Of a stretch of DNA of 64,000 nucleotides, positions 62,518 through 64,000 are shown piece by piece (the first letter of the stretch is position 1; each line of letters begins with the position of its first letter). This DNA is from Candidatus Latescibacterota bacterium (GTDB taxonomy: Bacteria; Latescibacterota; UBA2968; UBA8231). Under the pieces are notes generated by a model, which ran no database searches, had not been told where the DNA came from, and saw only the letters and a program-made list of their open reading frames with translations. The stretch lies in contig JACPJE010000099.1 in the NCBI GenBank assembly GCA_016187725.1, positions 1-64,000 on the forward strand, given 5' to 3'. A program made the position numbers and the translations under genes.

Positions 62518-63531
62518 TCAGAGTGCCAGGCTCTCCCGGCGCCGTCTCAACAGGTAGAGGAAGAAAGGGCAGCCCAGCAGGGAGGTGATCACCCCGATGG
62601 GCAGTTCAGCGGGGGCCAAGAGCAGGCGGGCCAGCAAGTCGGCTCCCACCACCAGGATGGCCCCCCCCAGCACCGAGGCGGGAAAGAGCCGGCGGTGGTC
62701 TGGCCCCACGATCAGGCGCATGACGTGGGGCACGATCAGGCCCACGAAACCGATCACCCCGCTGACCGCCACGGCCGCGGCCGTCAGCAGCGCCGACACC
62801 ACCAGCAGGACGCGCTTCACTTTCTCGACCTCCACGCCCAGGTACTGGGCCTGCTCCTCTCCTTGTAAGATTAGGTTGAGGTCCCGGGCGTAGAACTGCA
62901 GGAAGGCCACCCCGCCCAGCGCATAGGGCCAGACCATCTGCACGTGGTCCCAGCGCCGCGCTGCCAGGCTGCCCATCAGCCAGTAGAAGATGCGCTGCAG
63001 ATCGGCGTGGGCCATGAGCATGACCAGGGGGGTGAGGGCCGAGGCCAGGGAAGCCACCGCCACCCCGCTCAACAGCACCACCGTCACTGGCAGCCGGCCC
63101 CCGCGCAGGGAGATGCCGGCCACCAGCAGGGTGGCTCCCAGGGCCCCGACAAAGGCGAAGATGGACACCGAGCTGATCCCCCACACCCAGAAGTCGAGGG
63201 CCAGCGACAGGGCCAGGGTGGCGCCCAGGGCCGCCCCCGAGGAGACCCCGATGATATAGGGGTCGGCCATGGGGTTCTGGAAGAAACCCTGCATCACCGC
63301 CCCGCTCAACCCGAGCATCCCCCCCACCAGCACTGCCAGCACCACTCTGGGCAGGCGGATATCGCGCACGATGGTGACCTCGGGCGTAGCGGAGAGGTCC
63401 TGGCCCAGCAGCACCGCCACCACCCTGCCCGGGGCAATGGAGACCGGACCTGCCCCCAGGGATACCACCACCAGCGCGGCCAGGGCCAGGCCCATGCAGG
63501 GCAGGAGCATTTGCAGGCGGAGCCTGGGCAT
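62518..63531 (-). CDS. btuC: FecCD/BtuC family ABC transporter permease
   Basis: 'RDIRLPRVVLAVLVGGMLGLSGAVMQGFFQNPMADPYIIGVSSGAALGATLAL…FVGLIVPHVMRLIVGPDHRRLFPASVLGGAILVVGADLLAR'. ATG at 63531. Confidence 0.94.
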   Translation of the reverse strand: MPRLRLQMLLPCMGLALAALVVVSLGAGPVSIAPGRVVAVLLGQDLSATPEVTIVRDIRLPRVVLAVLVGGMLGLSGAVMQGFFQNPMADPYIIGVSSGAALGATLALSLALDFWVWGISSVSIFAFVGALGATLLVAGISLRGGRLPVTVVLLSGVAVASLASALTPLVMLMAHADLQRIFYWLMGSLAARRWDHVQMVWPYALGGVAFLQFYARDLNLILQGEEQAQYLGVEVEKVKRVLLVVSALLTAAAVAVSGVIGFVGLIVPHVMRLIVGPDHRRLFPASVLGGAILVVGADLLARLLLAPAELPIGVITSLLGCPFFLYLLRRRRESLAL

Positions 63532-64000
63532 CAGGGCTTGTCCGCCGCCGGGTGCAGCAACTCGGCCAGTTGTTCCAAGGCCAGCAGGGCGCGCGGACCC
63601 GGACGGGTGAGCCAGTCGGGGTTCAATTGGTACACCCTGCCCTGCCGCACTGCCGGAATCTGGTTCCAGCCTTCCAGTTCCCGCAGCCGGGCCAGTTCCT
63701 TTTCCACTGCCTGGTCGTCGGCCATGGCGGCGGCCAGCAGGACCTCGGGCGCCCAGAAAAGGATGGTCTCCAGGCTCACGGGAGGCCAGGCGCCCGACGC
63801 CCGGCGCCCTACATTCACCCCGCCGGCCACGCTGATCAGATCGTCGATGAGGGTGCCGGCCCCCGCCGTGTACACCGGCTCGCCGAAGTACCCCCACATC
63901 ACCCGGGGCCGCACCTGGGAGGAATCCACCCTGGCCCGCACCCGCGCCACCCTTTCCCGCCATTCCCCCTGCAGCCGGGCGGCCGCCTCCCTGGCCCCCA
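63531..64000 (-). CDS. btuF: Partial periplasmic cobalamin/Fe-siderophore-type binding protein (BtuF-like; 5' end off window)
   Basis: 'GTLIDDLISVAGGVNVGRRASGAWPPVSLETILFWAPEVLLAAAMAD…WNQIPAVRQGRVYQLNPDWLTRPGPRALLALEQLAELLHP'; frame open to the window edge. Confidence 0.88.
   Translation of the reverse strand, partial: GAREAAARLQGEWRERVARVRARVDSSQVRPRVMWGYFGEPVYTAGAGTLIDDLISVAGGVNVGRRASGAWPPVSLETILFWAPEVLLAAAMADDQAVEKELARLRELEGWNQIPAVRQGRVYQLNPDWLTRPGPRALLALEQLAELLHPAADKP

Overview
The window is a GC-rich, gene-dense bacterial chromosome segment. It carries roughly 57 supportable protein-coding genes or remnants, most on the minus strand. I saw no rRNA, tRNA, CRISPR array, phage or IS element. 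The secreted proteins (PPC repeats, cohesin/dockerin-like modules, FlgD-Ig/T9SS-like C-termini) together with DUF6785-type transporters suggest an uncultured Latescibacterota/FCB-like lineage; this is a weak inference. Main blocks: (i) a 1,679-aa secreted multidomain protein; (ii) cysC-hisI-LPG synthase-like genes; (iii) a compact nine-gene minus-strand operon (J-domain, YbjN-like, PspA, FAD amine oxidase, membrane spermidine-synthase-like, DUF4178, glycine-rich lipoprotein, DUF350, PilZ) that looks like a PspA/polyamine envelope-stress system; (iv) two DUF6785-type transporters flanking an M28-like/FtsX fusion whose peptidase motifs look inactivated; (v) housekeeping genes (ftsH, ridA, hemE, E2 acyltransferase, 2-oxoacid:ferredoxin oxidoreductase bracketed by two CBS proteins); (vi) a short, strongly degenerate UvrA paralogue; (vii) a cobalamin-uptake locus with a clear B12 riboswitch, BtuB-like receptor, BtuCF, adenosyltransferase and a YncE-like beta-propeller that may be a BtuG analogue. 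Several decayed or frameshifted genes are visible. All family calls are by eye from the translations; no searches were run.
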